A stretch of DNA of 64,000 nt from positions 202,844,449 to 202,908,448 of the forward strand of contig NC_081409.1 of NCBI RefSeq assembly GCF_030272615.1, given 5' to 3'. The stretch's first letter is position 1. The number at the start of each line of letters is the position of its first letter. Shown in pieces: positions 12,280-23,399 of this stretch. The notes beneath the pieces are model-generated. The model was not told where the DNA came from. It searched no databases and saw nothing but the letters and a program-made list of their open reading frames with translations. This DNA comes from Cryptomeria japonica. Taxonomy: Eukaryota; Streptophyta; Pinopsida; Cupressales; Cupressaceae. Both the position numbers and the translations under genes were made by a program.

Positions 12280-13740
12280 CATTAAAATGTATACCTGATT
12301 TGTTTAGTGAAACCTTTATTATTCCAGTGGAAAACGTTCAAGAGATAGCAAATATTTGTACTATCCATGACATCATAGAGGATGATGTAGCTATTAGGTT
12401 ATTAGCCTCATCATTGAAAATAAAAGCCTTGTAGTGGTACAAAGGTTCACCTCATAACTCTATTCACAATTGGGATGAGTTAGGTGAAAATTATGTAAGC
12501 ATTTTAAAGAGAAAAGTGATCACCTATCACTTATGGAGCAATCGACTACCATGAAAAGAGCACCTCATGATCTCATGGATGAATTTAATTTTAGATTTCA
12601 GAAGACATGGAATAGAATCCTTGCCCTAGTGAAGCCATCTACCAATCATGCCTTCTTATACTACCTAAGGATTGTTAACAATGTTGTTGTTGTTATGATT
12701 CAGTCAATGGGTGGGGATTCCTCACCAAATGTATATGATATAGCCATAAGGGCAAAAAAGCATCTAATACAGGGTGGTAAGATAGCTCCAAGGCCTCCAA
12801 TACCTTTATTTCTAGGTTTTTTGACTTTTTAGCCCCTTTTGAATCCTATCCCAATGGTTGTTCCACCTGTAACTCAGGCCCCCACACCTTCCACATCATC
12901 AAATGAGTTTGATGAGCTAAAGAGAATGATCTATGACCTAAAAAATGAATTGGTGACAATGAAAAGGTAGCAAGCTCAAAACTGCAGACCACATCATGCC
13001 CAAAATAAGAACTATCAACTCCTTTTTAAGGACAAAACCAATAGAGTAATCCAAAACCTTTGAATAGTATAGGTTATCAAATTGGAAATAATTCAAAAGG
13101 ACTGTCTCTAGTGCAAAATAACCTTGCTCAAGAGCAAGTCTGGTGTTTTGCAGGCAACCAGCCTCATGATTAGATTGCATGTCAAAATGCAGATCTTTCT
13201 CAAGCTCTAGTTTCCCAAAATTAACTGACTTTAAGACAAAAATATGAACAAAATCAGTCTATCTTTGGTAACCAAAATCATCTATAATGAGATTTAACTT
13301 TTTCCACTTGGTAAGAGTCATATTTTTGTGGTGTCAACTAGTTAAGAAGTGACCCTATGGCATACAACTCTAGATCAAAGAAGGGGGTTGTAGAAAGTTA
13401 TACACTTCCCATAATGCCTCAAGCTTCAACTTCTCAAGTTGCCACACACACCTCAGCCCCAAAGATACTGGACAAGGTTGTTGCTCTAGACATAATTCAA
13501 AACACAAGTTTGAGTAGCAAAAAGATAGAGGGGCTTAAAGTTGCTCTATCAAAGACATACCTTGTTGTTACCAAAGGTTCTTCAAAGACAATAAATACAT
13601 TGTGGAAGAAATGAAGAAGGGTATTCTCAATGTATTTATGTGGGATGCTCTCTCTATTCCATCTTATAGAGATTTGTTTCAAGAGGCCTTAAAGAACATT
13701 AAGCAACAAGAGAAAGCAACAACAACATGAAATATTTCAT
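12280..13740 (+). pseudogene. gypsy H gag (capsid and degenerate zinc knuckle)
   Basis: Fragments match the plant gypsy capsid: IPDLFSETF, then DVAIRLLASSLKIKAL with a stop before WYKGSPHNSIHNWDELGENYV (about 12380-12500), then DLMDEFNFRFQKTW in another frame (12533-12832). Near 13140-13175 there is a zinc-knuckle remnant, WCFA(C to G)NQPHD, then a stop and IAC, in which one Cys is replaced. A Ser/Thr-rich linker with APKILDKV follows (13357-13614). Gag would form the particle and bind element RNA. Multiple stops and frame changes make it non-functional. Confidence 0.7.
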
Positions 13741-13799
13741 ATTCTTCTAGCTTAGTACAAACCAAGGAGGAATAAAATTCAAGAAAAAATAGTAAGCCA

Positions 13800-14009
13800 C
13801 TCCTTTCTATCTAACTTTATTATAGGAGATAATTTATTTCATAATTGTATAATAGATTGAGGGGAGAGTAGCTCAGTTATGCCTAAAAAAGTAGCTAATA
13901 ATCTTGGCATAAAATATGAACCTGTGACTAAAGGGGTTGTCCACTTAGATGATACTTCAGTTAAGACAGTATTGGTAATAAAAAAATTGGAAATGACCTT
14001 GCATGCTTG
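13800..14009 (+). pseudogene. gypsy H retropepsin, N-terminal part
   Basis: The frame reads HNCIID, then a stop codon, then GESSSVMPKKVANNLGIKYEP. This is the active-site region of a retropepsin-like domain, normally D-S/T-G-A, with the second position now a stop and Ala changed to Glu. It continues to KLEMTLH at 14000 and is cut by element E after the target duplication gcttg (14005-14009). The frame resumes at 55585, so the two pieces were one gene. Confidence 0.7.
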
Positions 14010-14580
14010 TGTTGTCATGATTGGCATAAATGATACAGATGAGATGATGACAGTTGATGAGGGATGATTGTACCGGTAGAAGAAAGAAGACCGAGATTCG
14101 ACATGATTGGTTATTTGTGTTGTCATTGATGGCAATTGGTGTCAACTGATGTTTGATGATGTTTACAGATGGTTTTTTATGTTTGACTTGTTGGCTAAGT
14201 GATTTGGTCTACTAGAGATAGAGTTTGACAGTTTGACAACATTTAACGACAACTCTGAGAATTAGGACTTTATTCGGTAAAGCAGAGAAGTTTTGATTGA
14301 ATTTTGTGATTGGTGATGATTGGTGACTTGTGGTTTTAAATATAAGCTTTCATGATGGATTTGTGTATGTGACAAACCGCATCTTGTGATGATTACTGAA
14401 ACATGTTTTGAAATTTCTGATAAAATTTTTCTAGGGTTTTTTAAGGGTTTAAGGACCGGAGATGAATTCACTCAACCGGTAATGATTTTTGATATGATGG
14501 TGATTGATGGCGATTCTACATGAAGGAGGTAACATGAAACCTCCTGCATAGATGATTTGAATGTTGTTTTCGCGTGATTC
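14010..14580 (+). repeat. E 5' LTR, left part
   Basis: It begins TGTTGTCATGATTGGCATAA and matches the start of the 3' LTR at 45334. It is cut after gattc (14576-14580) by element A and continues at 39616. Confidence 0.85.
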
Positions 14581-15952
14581 TGTTGGCATTGCATGAAGAT
14601 TGCATTGAAGAAGTATAGTGTTGTCATTGATGTCAATAGCAACCTGTAATGAAGCAGTAAAGAAACAGGTAATGAAGTAGTAAAGCAACTGGTAATGAAG
14701 CAGTGAAGATCAATTGGTAACCTTGACCAATTGAGAAGCAAAACGCTAATCGATGAAGCTTGGAGATTAGTTGTGATGATTTATGATTGAATGATGATCA
14801 GTGATGAAGATGCCAGCTAAGCATGTTGCACGTGATGAGTTTTGAAAAGGTTTTGGCCCGTAAAGATAACCATTTATCTTGGGAATGATCAAATTCATAG
14901 TATTAAGTGACAAATGAATGATGTGTTACAAGATTCGAAGTGCAATGATCCAGAAGTGGTTGTAGATGCCTAAAAGAATGTAAAGTTGATTGCATGTAAT
15001 CTAACAGTCAAGATTGAACTGATGCATTTGTAATGTGTATGAGAATTTTAGAGTTTGTGTTGTGTTACCAACCTAATGTATTTGTTTATAAGGTTGATGG
15101 ATTGATTGAAAGAGTGGTTGGAAAATTTGATTAAGTGTGAAAGTGATTGTTGCCAAACTAGGAGGTGTATCTGCAGAATGATGTGAAGGTAGATAGGAGT
15201 GGTAAAGGATTTGATTTAGCAAGGAAGTGCTTTTTTCAGATCGGTCAAAGAACCTATTGTTCTCTAACCATTATAGTAGTAAAATCCCTTAACCGAGTAA
15301 TCTCTAATAGGCTTGTTGTTGAAATCCTCTAACTAGGTGATCCATTAGCTTGTATTTGAAATCCTCCATTGACGTTACCTTTAACAGGGTATTTTCTTCA
15401 ACAAAGTATTTGTAGTCAATCCCTTAACCAGGTGGTCCTTAGCCGGATATATTCCTAACAGAACATTCTTGTATAAGCTTCTAACAAGGCTTGGCTCCTA
15501 ATAGGGCGAACTTCAGAAGAGTTCAAAATACTTGTGGGTATTCATCCCAATCATTATTTTTCCCGTTTGGGTTTCCACGTGAAAAATCATTATGTCAAGT
15601 GGTGAATGATTTTGTGGATGTGTTTTTGGTATGGTTGATATGAATGACTGGTAAATCTGTAGAGATATATTTAAATGATTGGAAATAATCTAAATTATGT
15701 TATTACTAGTATTAGTGAAGTGGTTTAAGGTTTTGGTCAAATGATATTTAAGTTTCAGGATTTATTTCTTTATATCACTAAAGTATCAGGCCAACCGGTA
15801 AGGTTTAACATAGTAGTTGCAGATTTGTTAAAGTTTCTAAACCGATATACTTTGTGAGTTGGAAATAAATTTAGTTTATTTTCTATCTACTGATTCACCC
15901 CCCCCACCCTCTAAGTAGTTGACCAGATCTCTATAGTTTCATCATATTATCA
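14581..15952 (+). repeat. A 5' LTR (1372 bp)
   Basis: TGTTGGCATTG to ..ATTATCA. It contains the TTGTCATTGATGTCAATA word (about 14609), a possible TATA box tataagg at 15087-15093 after ccaacctaat, a degenerate CTAACCGGGT-type array (about 15255-15540), the TTTGGGTTTCCACGTG block near 15570, and the C-rich hairpin before the end. It differs from the 3' LTR at several percent of sites by eye. Confidence 0.9.
15887..15918 (+). other. Terminal C-loop hairpin of A 5' LTR
   Basis: CTACT (15887-15891) pairs with AGTAG (15914-15918) around a loop rich in C. The 3' LTR keeps the pairing with CTATT/AGTAG (one G-T pair). Confidence 0.5.
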
Positions 15953-15966
15953 ATTGGTATCAGATC
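15953..15966 (+). promoter_or_regulatory. Primer binding site of A
   Basis: attggtatcagatc directly follows the LTR. It matches the Met-tRNA-type plant copia primer site TGGTATCAGAGC except near its end. Confidence 0.8.
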
Positions 15967-16133
15967 ATTCTAGGTCCTCTTGAGTATAAGCCTAATAGCT
16001 TGAGGAAAAGATCTAGGAGAAAATGATGAAGAGAGAGGGTCCAAAGTTAAATAGAGATAAGTACACAATTTGGAGTGATAGGATGAAGATTTACATCAAG
16101 CTATTAGGAAGTTAATATTGGGATCATGTTGTT

Positions 16134-18188
16134 TGATGCAAAGGTCAGTAGAGGAAGCACAATTAAGGCCTAACTCCAACCTTTTGCAGATGATCAACCC
16201 TTTTGTTCACTCTAACCCAGTGAACAATGTCTCCTTACTCGGCATGATAAGGCTAATGGCTAACAAGCCAAATTTGCAAAATGTGGAAATACTCGAACCC
16301 TTCGATTTAGGGAGTGGATAGGGTTCCCCTATCTTAGTTCAGACTTTTTTTGATCAACCAAGTTGATCCCCAATAGCTGCTAGACCCACAAGACCCAAGT
16401 GCTATTATACTGTCATACCAGACTGAATTCAGCTTGTAGCCCTCCAAACGTTGTTTTCTACAAACCAACCTCAACTTCTCCAAAGGATGAAGAAAACAAA
16501 CTTCAGATCTGAGTACCCTTTGTTGAGTACTTTCAAATTCCAAAAGGATAGGCTCCAACTCCTTTTGTACACCTCTGAACTCCTGCTGACCAAACATGCC
16601 TAATAGGGGTAACTAGGTCTAGTCCTGAAGCAACAAACTGCAAATGAGTTCACAAGGATAAGAAAACATTGGTTTTAGGTCTAAAGATGATCCTACACAC
16701 ACAATCCAACCTTGGATTGGTTTAGTCCACTCCTAGAGTCCTTCTACACTCCTACTTCCTCAATTCTGAGACCAAGCACATGGGCATGCTTGGGCTAGTG
16801 TATGGTCTGGAACCTAAGTGCTGACACTTCCCAGGCTGCAACTAAGAGTGTCCTAACATATATTTCTTTAACTTAAACTCCCCTAATGGTCATTATTGTC
16901 CAATGCAGGAATCTCAAGTTAGATCCATTGCTTGGTGAAACCCTGGTTTCACTTCACCTTGGTTGTCAGACTAGAGTAGAAGAATTTTTGACTTAGATGT
17001 GTCCACCCAGATCCTAAGCCAATTCAAAACAAATAGAACTACACAATTCTAAACATTCATGCCATGCCAAGTCCTATCAATGCAACTTATTGATTTTCTT
17101 CAACAAAAAAGATGTGAGAAACCTGCAACTGTATTTCTGTCTGCACTAATAGATCAATTACATTCATTGAATCAATTCGCTCCCTATTGGAAATGATTCA
17201 AACATGTTCAAATAGGTCTCCACCAACATCCCCAACCAAAAATCAAACCGGCCTAGTAGTTGGGAGGAGTTGGGAGACCGAATTCCTATTCGGTTACATT
17301 TTTTGGCAGTTGGTAACTTCCACCGGGTCATTAGCATAGGTTGAAAACATGACCTCTGATGCTCAATGAAATGTTTTACAATCATGTGGTTCTATCGGGC
17401 CATTGGGTTAACTCAAAAATAGTCATCCCAATGTCTGATCACAAACTCTATCAGTGGTGCGCTCCTATCGGGTCTTCGGAGTAGCTAAAAATTCTCCACC
17501 CGATGTCTGATGAAATGTCCTCAAGGTGGTGTGCTTTTCCATCAGCTCTTCGGGACAAGTTAAGCACCACTTTGCCAATGCCCGATAACTAGTGTACACA
17601 AGTCCACTTTTCCATCGGGTCATTAGGATGATATCCAGACAATTTCTCCGATAACTAATGCCAAAACTCTAAGTGTGCTGACTTATCGGGTCGTCGAGGT
17701 AAGTCAAGATCCTCGATTTTTGATCCTCGATGCCGACTCCTTTTGTTTGATACTATATCAGGTCATCACGAGTGAAGAAAAATAGCTACACTGATACGCG
17801 ATGAAAACTCCTTTGGAATATCATCACTCCATCGGGTTATTAGGTGGTGCTCAAATCGGTTACACCTTTATCCGATGACATCTCTTCAAGAAGGTGACTC
17901 TATCGAGATAAATTACACTAATAGTGCAACTTTTACAACTTTTTGCAACATTTTGTCTATCGACCATTTATGCATTTTCCTGCACTCAAAAGGTTTCCAA
18001 ATGGACCCTAAGCACACAAGACACAAAATTGACTCTTCCTAGTCTACCATAGATCCATTGACCAAGTATGACCAAGTAGTTTATAGATGTACCAACTTGA
18101 CAATTGCTCTTACAAAAAAAAGGGATCTTTATTACAACAAACATGAAAAATGGAAAAGGGTCTTTATTGTTGGGGTGCTCCTGCACCA
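16134..18188 (-). mobile_element. Solo LTR (2055 bp, minus) inside A gag
   Basis: On the minus strand it starts TGGTGCAGGAGCACC and ends ..GCATCA. Flanks are ttgtt (16129-16133) and ttgtc (18189-18193), four of five alike, and removing it restores the A gag frame (YWDHV then SKYN). The start differs from the copia TGTTGGCAT type; it resembles LTR starts I associate with plant gypsy elements, but no internal part is present to prove it. It contains a degenerate array of TCGGGTCATTAGG/CCGATG words at about 17320-17910. Frames at 16334-16597, 17164-17385 and 17986-18189 are probably chance. Confidence 0.75.
17320..17910 (-). repeat. Degenerate array of ATCGGGT...CCGATG units
   Basis: Seven or so irregular units of roughly 75-85 bp carry (t/c)catcgggtcattagg followed about 30-40 bases later by ccgatg or a variant. 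It lies inside the solo LTR, likely as an internal LTR repeat. Confidence 0.55.
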
Positions 18189-19024
18189 TTGTCTCTAAGT
18201 ATAACTTGCCTAGTGGAATTTTGATTGATGATCAGAAGAAGGAGCAATAAGAGAACAACTAAGCATTGGAAACCATCATCAATACCTTGTCAGATTCAGA
18301 ATATGTTGATGTTCATGGTTTGGAGACTGCACATAAAGTTTGGAAGAAACTAGAAGAAATCTATGGCAGTGATGAGTATGTAAAGATAGCCAAGGAAGAG
18401 AGTCTCAGAGGAAAATTTGATGACATGAGAATGGCTGAAGGTGAAAAAATTCAACAATATGGTCAGAGAATCAAGGAGATAGTTGGAGAAATAAAAAGTG
18501 TTGGAGGTACAATGGAGGATGCCATTGTAGTTAGCAAGGTATTGGGAACCCTTCTACTGGTCTACGCTATCAGAGTTGCAGCCATTCAAAAGTTCAAATC
18601 TATTGACAAGACAAAGGTAACTCTTGACTCTATCATTGGTAAATTGACTGCATTCGAATTAAATAGTTTTGATGGAAGTGTTCAGAGCTCAGAATCTGCA
18701 TTTAAGGCCTTAGTCCCAACCCCACCAATAATGAAAAGTAGAGAAGTAAGTTACAGTCATGAATCTAGATCTAGCAGAGAGGTAGATGATGATGATAGCC
18801 TGATGGAACTCGAAGCGTTGTTGGTCAAGTAGTTAGCCAGAGGTACCGGCAAGTATAGAGGTAAATTACCACTGAAATGTTTTGCATGTAACCGGATAGG
18901 ACATATTGTTGCTAACTATCCTAATGGAGATAATGAGGAAAAATGAGAGAAATATAGGATGTTTAAAGGAAAAGGAAAAACAAATTATTTTATTGCAGTT
19001 GATGAAGGTATTACTGATGAAGAA

Positions 19025-19615
19025 TCCGAGTAAGATACAAATGACGATACTATCTTTGTTGCTATCAAAGAAGACATATCAGATTAGAAGGCATTGGTCT
19101 CTCACTTGGATAATTTAGATGATTGGATTATAGATAGTGGTTGTTCACACCACATGATTGGTGACCGGAGCAAGTTCCTAACATTGGATGAATTTGATGG
19201 AGGTGTTGTCAGATTTGGGAATAACACTCCCTGCATGGTGAAAGGCAAAGGATCCATCTCCCTGAATGGTAAGAGTAGTGCAAATGATCTCTATTGGGTT
19301 AAAGGTCTTAAACACAATCTTTTGAGTGTTGCTCAACTCAATGACAAAGGTTACCCGTTAGAATTCCATAATGGAGTTTGCAAGATATTTGGAGGTAAAG
19401 GTGAACTGATTGCAATAGGAAAACAAACCAGAGGTAATCTTTTTCACTTAAACTCTAAAAGCAATAGTTGTTTGATTGTAAAAGTAGAATATAGTTAGAT
19501 TTGGAATCATAGATTTTTCCATGTGAACTTTGATAACATTGTAAGAGTCAGCAAGTCAAAATCAATAAAAGGATTGCCACAGTTGGACAAACTAGTGAAT
19601 GCTTTGTGCAAGGAA
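19025..19615 (+). pseudogene. Element A protease and GAG-pre-integrase region
   Basis: The frame 19094-19498 reads DDWIIDSGCSHHM, the copia aspartic protease active site (DSG), then GGVVRFGNNTPCMVKGKG and the conserved GLKHNLLSVAQL of the GAG-pre-integrase domain. After a stop (VEYS*) it continues HRFFHVNFDNI and ALCKECH, the HHCC zinc-binding part of integrase, and is cut by B after TGTCA (19616-19620). The active-site DSG is intact, but stops make the polyprotein non-functional. Confidence 0.85.
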
Positions 19616-19620
19616 TGTCA

Positions 19621-21073
19621 TGTTGGCATTTAATGAACTGGTATGTTGGCATATGATGATATGATAATAATGTATGTTGTCATTGATGTCAATAAGTTCA
19701 GGGCAACTGGTATGAAGATTGGAAGAAGTTGTTATTGGTGATCAAGTTGGAGAACCGGTATGACAAGATGTAGTGAACTGGTGTCGAGGTTTCACTAAGT
19801 GTGACTATGGGTTGGTTGTCTCAGCTCTAGGGTTTTCGGTTTGGCAATATAGCTTGTGCGATGCAATCGATGATATTCTGTGATGAGTTAGCTAAGAAAT
19901 GATGATGAGATCGAGATGCCATGTCATTTTTGTGCACGTGAAGGATTTCCTTGAGGATATTGCATGTAAAGATCGACTGCATTTATTGTCTACCTTGGGA
20001 ATGAACATTCTTCTAAATAGTATGAGAAGAAAGCATGATGGGTTACTGATTTCTATGTGCGGTGAAGAATGGATGATACAGAATGACTTGTGATCTGTTT
20101 AAGATTGTTTCATTCTATGCTAAGTGTTTTGTACGATCAGGATTGGACTGCTTGTAATTGTAAACCTAAGATGATTAGGGTTTAGGGTTTATGCTACCTA
20201 CCTAATTGTTGTCTATAAGGTCGATGATGTTTGTTATTGTAAGTTGTTTGAAAAAGTTGTGTATGTATCCAAGTGATGAGATACTTGCCAGACTAGTGAG
20301 TGAAAATTGCAGAGTGTGATTGCAAAGTAGAGGAACTGAAAAGGATTTGCCTTAGCATATAGTGTTGTTATCAGATCAGAGTTTTACCTGTTGTCTTCTA
20401 ACTATTTCAACAAAAGGAAAATCCCTTTGTCGGGTAGGTTTAACAAGATTACTATAAATCCTCTAAATAGGTGATTCAATTTCATTGAGTTCTTTAAATC
20501 CTCTAGCAAGGTAACCTTTAACAGAGTTTCAACCTTTAACAAGGTATATAGCCATCCCTTAATCAGGTGATCTTTAACAGGATCAGTTCCTAGCAGAATC
20601 TTATTGTAAAAATCTTTAACCGAACTAGGCTCCTAATAGAGCGAGCTTCAAAAGAGTTCAAAACAAGCTTGTGGGTATTCATCCCCACTGTGGTTTTTCC
20701 CATTTGGGTTTCCACGTGAAAAATCTGTGTGTCATGAGTTGTGCATTTTCATGTGATGATTAAGTATTCTTTGTTTAGGTGATTATGCATGCAGAGCTAA
20801 TGGTTATTGTATTGCTGATACAACACATGCACATGTTTATTGGTGAAGTAGTTATCAAGTGTTGAATGATATTTATAGTATTCAGTTTACTGGTTTAGAT
20901 GTCTGAAGTCTTATTGTGTTTAACTGGTATTGCCATGGTTAAGTCCAGTAATGAAGACAATCGATTATCATTGTTTTAACTTGATAAGTTGTTGAGATTT
21001 TTTTGTATGTACTGGTTCACCCCCCCCCCCCCCCAGTACCAGTTAGGGTATCTGTTGTTCATCATTATTCATA
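19621..21073 (+). repeat. B 5' LTR (1453 bp)
   Basis: TGTTGGCATTTAATG to ..ATTCATA. A possible TATA box tataagg lies at 20214-20220. A CTAAC/AGGTGATC repeat array spans 20385-20660, the TTTTTCCC/GGGTTTCC block 20690-20715, and a 15-C tract 21020-21034 sits in the terminal hairpin. The frame at 19899-20093 lies inside the LTR and is chance. Confidence 0.9.
21009..21039 (+). other. Terminal C-loop hairpin of B 5' LTR
   Basis: GTACTGG (21009-21015) pairs with CCAGTAC (21033-21039). The loop has expanded to a run of C. In the 3' LTR the arms are GTACTGA/TCAGTAC, so pairing survives a change at the inner pair. Confidence 0.65.
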
Positions 21074-21087
21074 ATTGGTATCAAAGA
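21074..21087 (+). promoter_or_regulatory. Primer binding site of B, degenerate
   Basis: attggtatcaaaga follows the LTR; it is the Met-tRNA-type site with changes at its 3' side. Confidence 0.7.
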
Positions 21088-21144
21088 AACTCCAGGTCCT
21101 CAATGATATAAGCTTAACCGCTTGAGGTAAAATATCATGCTTTA

Positions 21145-22010
21145 ATGATAAAGAGGGAAGGTCCTAAATTCAATAGAGATAAGTTCAAAATATAGAATGA
21201 CAGAATGAAGATCTATATCAAGAGTTTGGGTGCTCAACACTGGAGCTATGTTGAGAACGCCTATGTAATTCCCACTGGCACTTTAATCGATGATCAGAAA
21301 AGAGAGATTCAAGAAAATGGGCAAGTCATGGAAGCCCTTATTAGCAGTTTGTCTAAGATTGAGTTCATTGATGTACATGATAAGGACACTCCTAAAGATG
21401 TATGGGACACACTAGAAACTATTTATGGCAGTGATGAGCATGTCAAGCAAGCTAAGGAAGAGAGACTTAGAGGAAAATTTGAAGACATGAGGATGGTTGA
21501 AGGTGAGACCATTCAACAATATGGCATAAGGATCAAGACTGTTGTTGGAGATACCAAGAGCACTGGTGGAACAATTGATGATGCCACCATTGTCTGTAAA
21601 TTTTTGAGATAATTGTTACCGGTCTATGCAATCAGAGTTGCTGCTATTCAGGAACTAAGGTCTATTGACAAAACCAAGGTATCCTTAGACTCTATCATTG
21701 CTAAATTGACTGCATATGAGTTGAATAGCTATGATGGCAGTGTTAAGAAAACTAAGTCAACCTTTAGAGCATCTGTTGCACCAACCAGAAAAGGAAAAGA
21801 AGTAAGTACCAATTATGAATCCATGCAAATAAGAGGTATGGATGATGAAGAGATTCCGATGGAGTTTGAAGCTCTTCTTGCCAAGAGAATTCCAAAGGCA
21901 CTGGAAAATACAAAGGTAAGCTTCCTTTAAAAAAAATTCCTGCAATAAGATAGCACATATAGTTGTTAACTGTCCTAACAATGACAATAAGGATAAACAA
22001 GAGAGGTTTA
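21145..22010 (+). pseudogene. Element B gag
   Basis: The ATG at 21145 opens MIKREGPKFNRDKFKI, then a stop. The capsid core reads MKIYIKSLGAQHWSYVE to IVCKFLR, a stop at 21610, then LLPVYAIRVAAIQELRS to the acidic PMEFEALLAK. A frameshift near 21910 destroys the zinc knuckle, of which only SCNKIAHIVVNCP-like words remain. Retrotran_gag_2/UBN2 family by motif. Confidence 0.85.
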
Positions 22011-22109
22011 GAAATTATAAAGGAGGAAATACAAGAAATTGTCTTGTTGCAATTGATGAAGGTGTTACTGATGAAGAATCTGAGGATGAAGAGAATGAGG
22101 ACATAGTGT

Positions 22110-23369
22110 TTGTAGTTGTAAAGGAAGAAGTGTCTGACAAGAAAGAACTTCTCTCTCACATTGACAACTCTAATGAGTGGATTATTGATAGTGGTTGTTC
22201 TCACCACATGACTGGTGATCGGAGAAAGTTTGTCTCTAGAAGAATATGATGGAGGTGTTGTTAGATTTGGCAATGATGCACCTTCCTTGGTAAAAGGAGA
22301 ATGATACATCTCACTGAATGGAAAGAGCAATGTGAATGATGTCTACTGGGTAGAAGGTCTTAAGCATAACATGTTGAGTGTTGCTAAGCTAAATGATAAA
22401 GGACTCACTCTAGAGTTCAAAGGTGGAGTTTGCAGTATAATTGAAAAGTGTGGTGAACTTATTGCCACTAGTAAGAAGACCAGAGGTAACTTGTTTCAGT
22501 TGAATGCCAAGATAAGTCAGCATCTGATGGTGAAGTTTGATGACAAGTGGATATGGCATAGGAGACTTTGTCATATAAACTTTGATAATATTGTAAAGGC
22601 TAGTAAGATCAAGGCAGCAAGAGGATTGCCTTTGTTGAACAAACCGAAGAATGCTTTATGCAGAGAATGTCAACTTGGGAAGATGTCTTCCTCAACTTTC
22701 AAAGGTGAGTCTTTTTCAGTAGAAAACTTACTTCATCTTGTGCATACTGATTTGTGTGATCCTATGAAAACTAGAAGTATTCAGGGAGATAGGTACTTCA
22801 TGATTATTACTGATGACTTCTCAAGAATGATGTGGGTCTCATTCTTGAAGGACAAGTCTGAGACATTTGGAAAATTCAAAGCCTTCAGAACATTAGTAGA
22901 GAAGGAAAGTGGTCATAAGATAAAATGCCTAAGAATTGATCAAGGAGGTGAATTCAATTCTGATAAATTCAACAAGTACTGTGAAGATAGCGGTATCAAG
23001 AGGCAGTTGTCCGCTCCAAGGAAACCACAACAAAATGCCATTATAGAAAGGAATAATAGGATTGTAGTTGAAGTGGAAAGAACAATGCCGATCCAAGGAA
23101 AGGTTGCTCACACTTTTTGGAGAGAAGCTGTGAGCACTGCAGTCTATACTATGAACCAGGTACTTATCAAGAAAGGTAAAAATAAAACCCCTTATGAGTA
23201 TTGGACCGGGAAGACTCCCACTGTGAGTTATTTCAAAGTATTTGGTAGTAAGTGTTACATCAAGAGAGGTGAGCATCTAAGCAAGTTTGATGCTAAATGT
23301 GATGAAAGAATATTTCTGAGATATTCCACTAAGAGTAAAGCTCTCAAGTGCTACAACAATAGAACATAG
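22110..23369 (+). pseudogene. Element B protease, GAG-pre-integrase and integrase
   Basis: The protease active site EWIIDSGCSHHMTGD lies near 22178, followed by a frameshift. The open part 22332-23369 starts with GLKHNMLSVAKL, then the HHCC region HRRLCHIN and CREC. The integrase core shows catalytic residues in HTDLCDPM, LRIDQGGEF and NAIIERNNR (D, D, E all kept). The module HTFWREAVSTAVYTMNQVL and FGSKCYIK complete the copia pattern. Integrase joins element cDNA to host DNA. The catalytic triad is kept, but upstream lesions prevent expression. Confidence 0.9.
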
Positions 23370-23399
23370 AAAATTGTTGAGAGTATCAATGTCAGGGTT

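Larger units (their letters stand above)
16024..18925 (+). pseudogene. Element A gag (UBN2-type capsid, zinc knuckle), split
   Basis: The start ATG at 16024 opens MMKREGPKLNRDKYTIW, the usual N-terminus here. A stop lies at LGS*YWDHV. A solo LTR (16134-18188) splits the gene; the frame resumes at 18194 (SKYNLPSG). The long open part 18266-18832 covers the UBN2/gag-polypeptide capsid core (SLRGKFDDMRMAEGE, YAIRVAAIQ). Near 18870 a zinc knuckle CFACNRIGHIVANY has lost its last Cys to Tyr. Gag packages element RNA. Not functional. Confidence 0.85.

Noticed and set aside
17320-17910. Regular repeats considered as a CRISPR array
   Set aside because: Unit length and sequence are irregular, spacers are not unique blocks, and it lies in a plant LTR.
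19899-20093. Frames at 19899-20093 and 34163-34351, similar to each other
   Set aside because: Both lie at the same place in the two LTRs of B, so the similarity is that of the LTR pair, not of a gene.
21764-22330. 188-codon minus-strand frame
   Set aside because: Antisense shadow of element B gag and protease.
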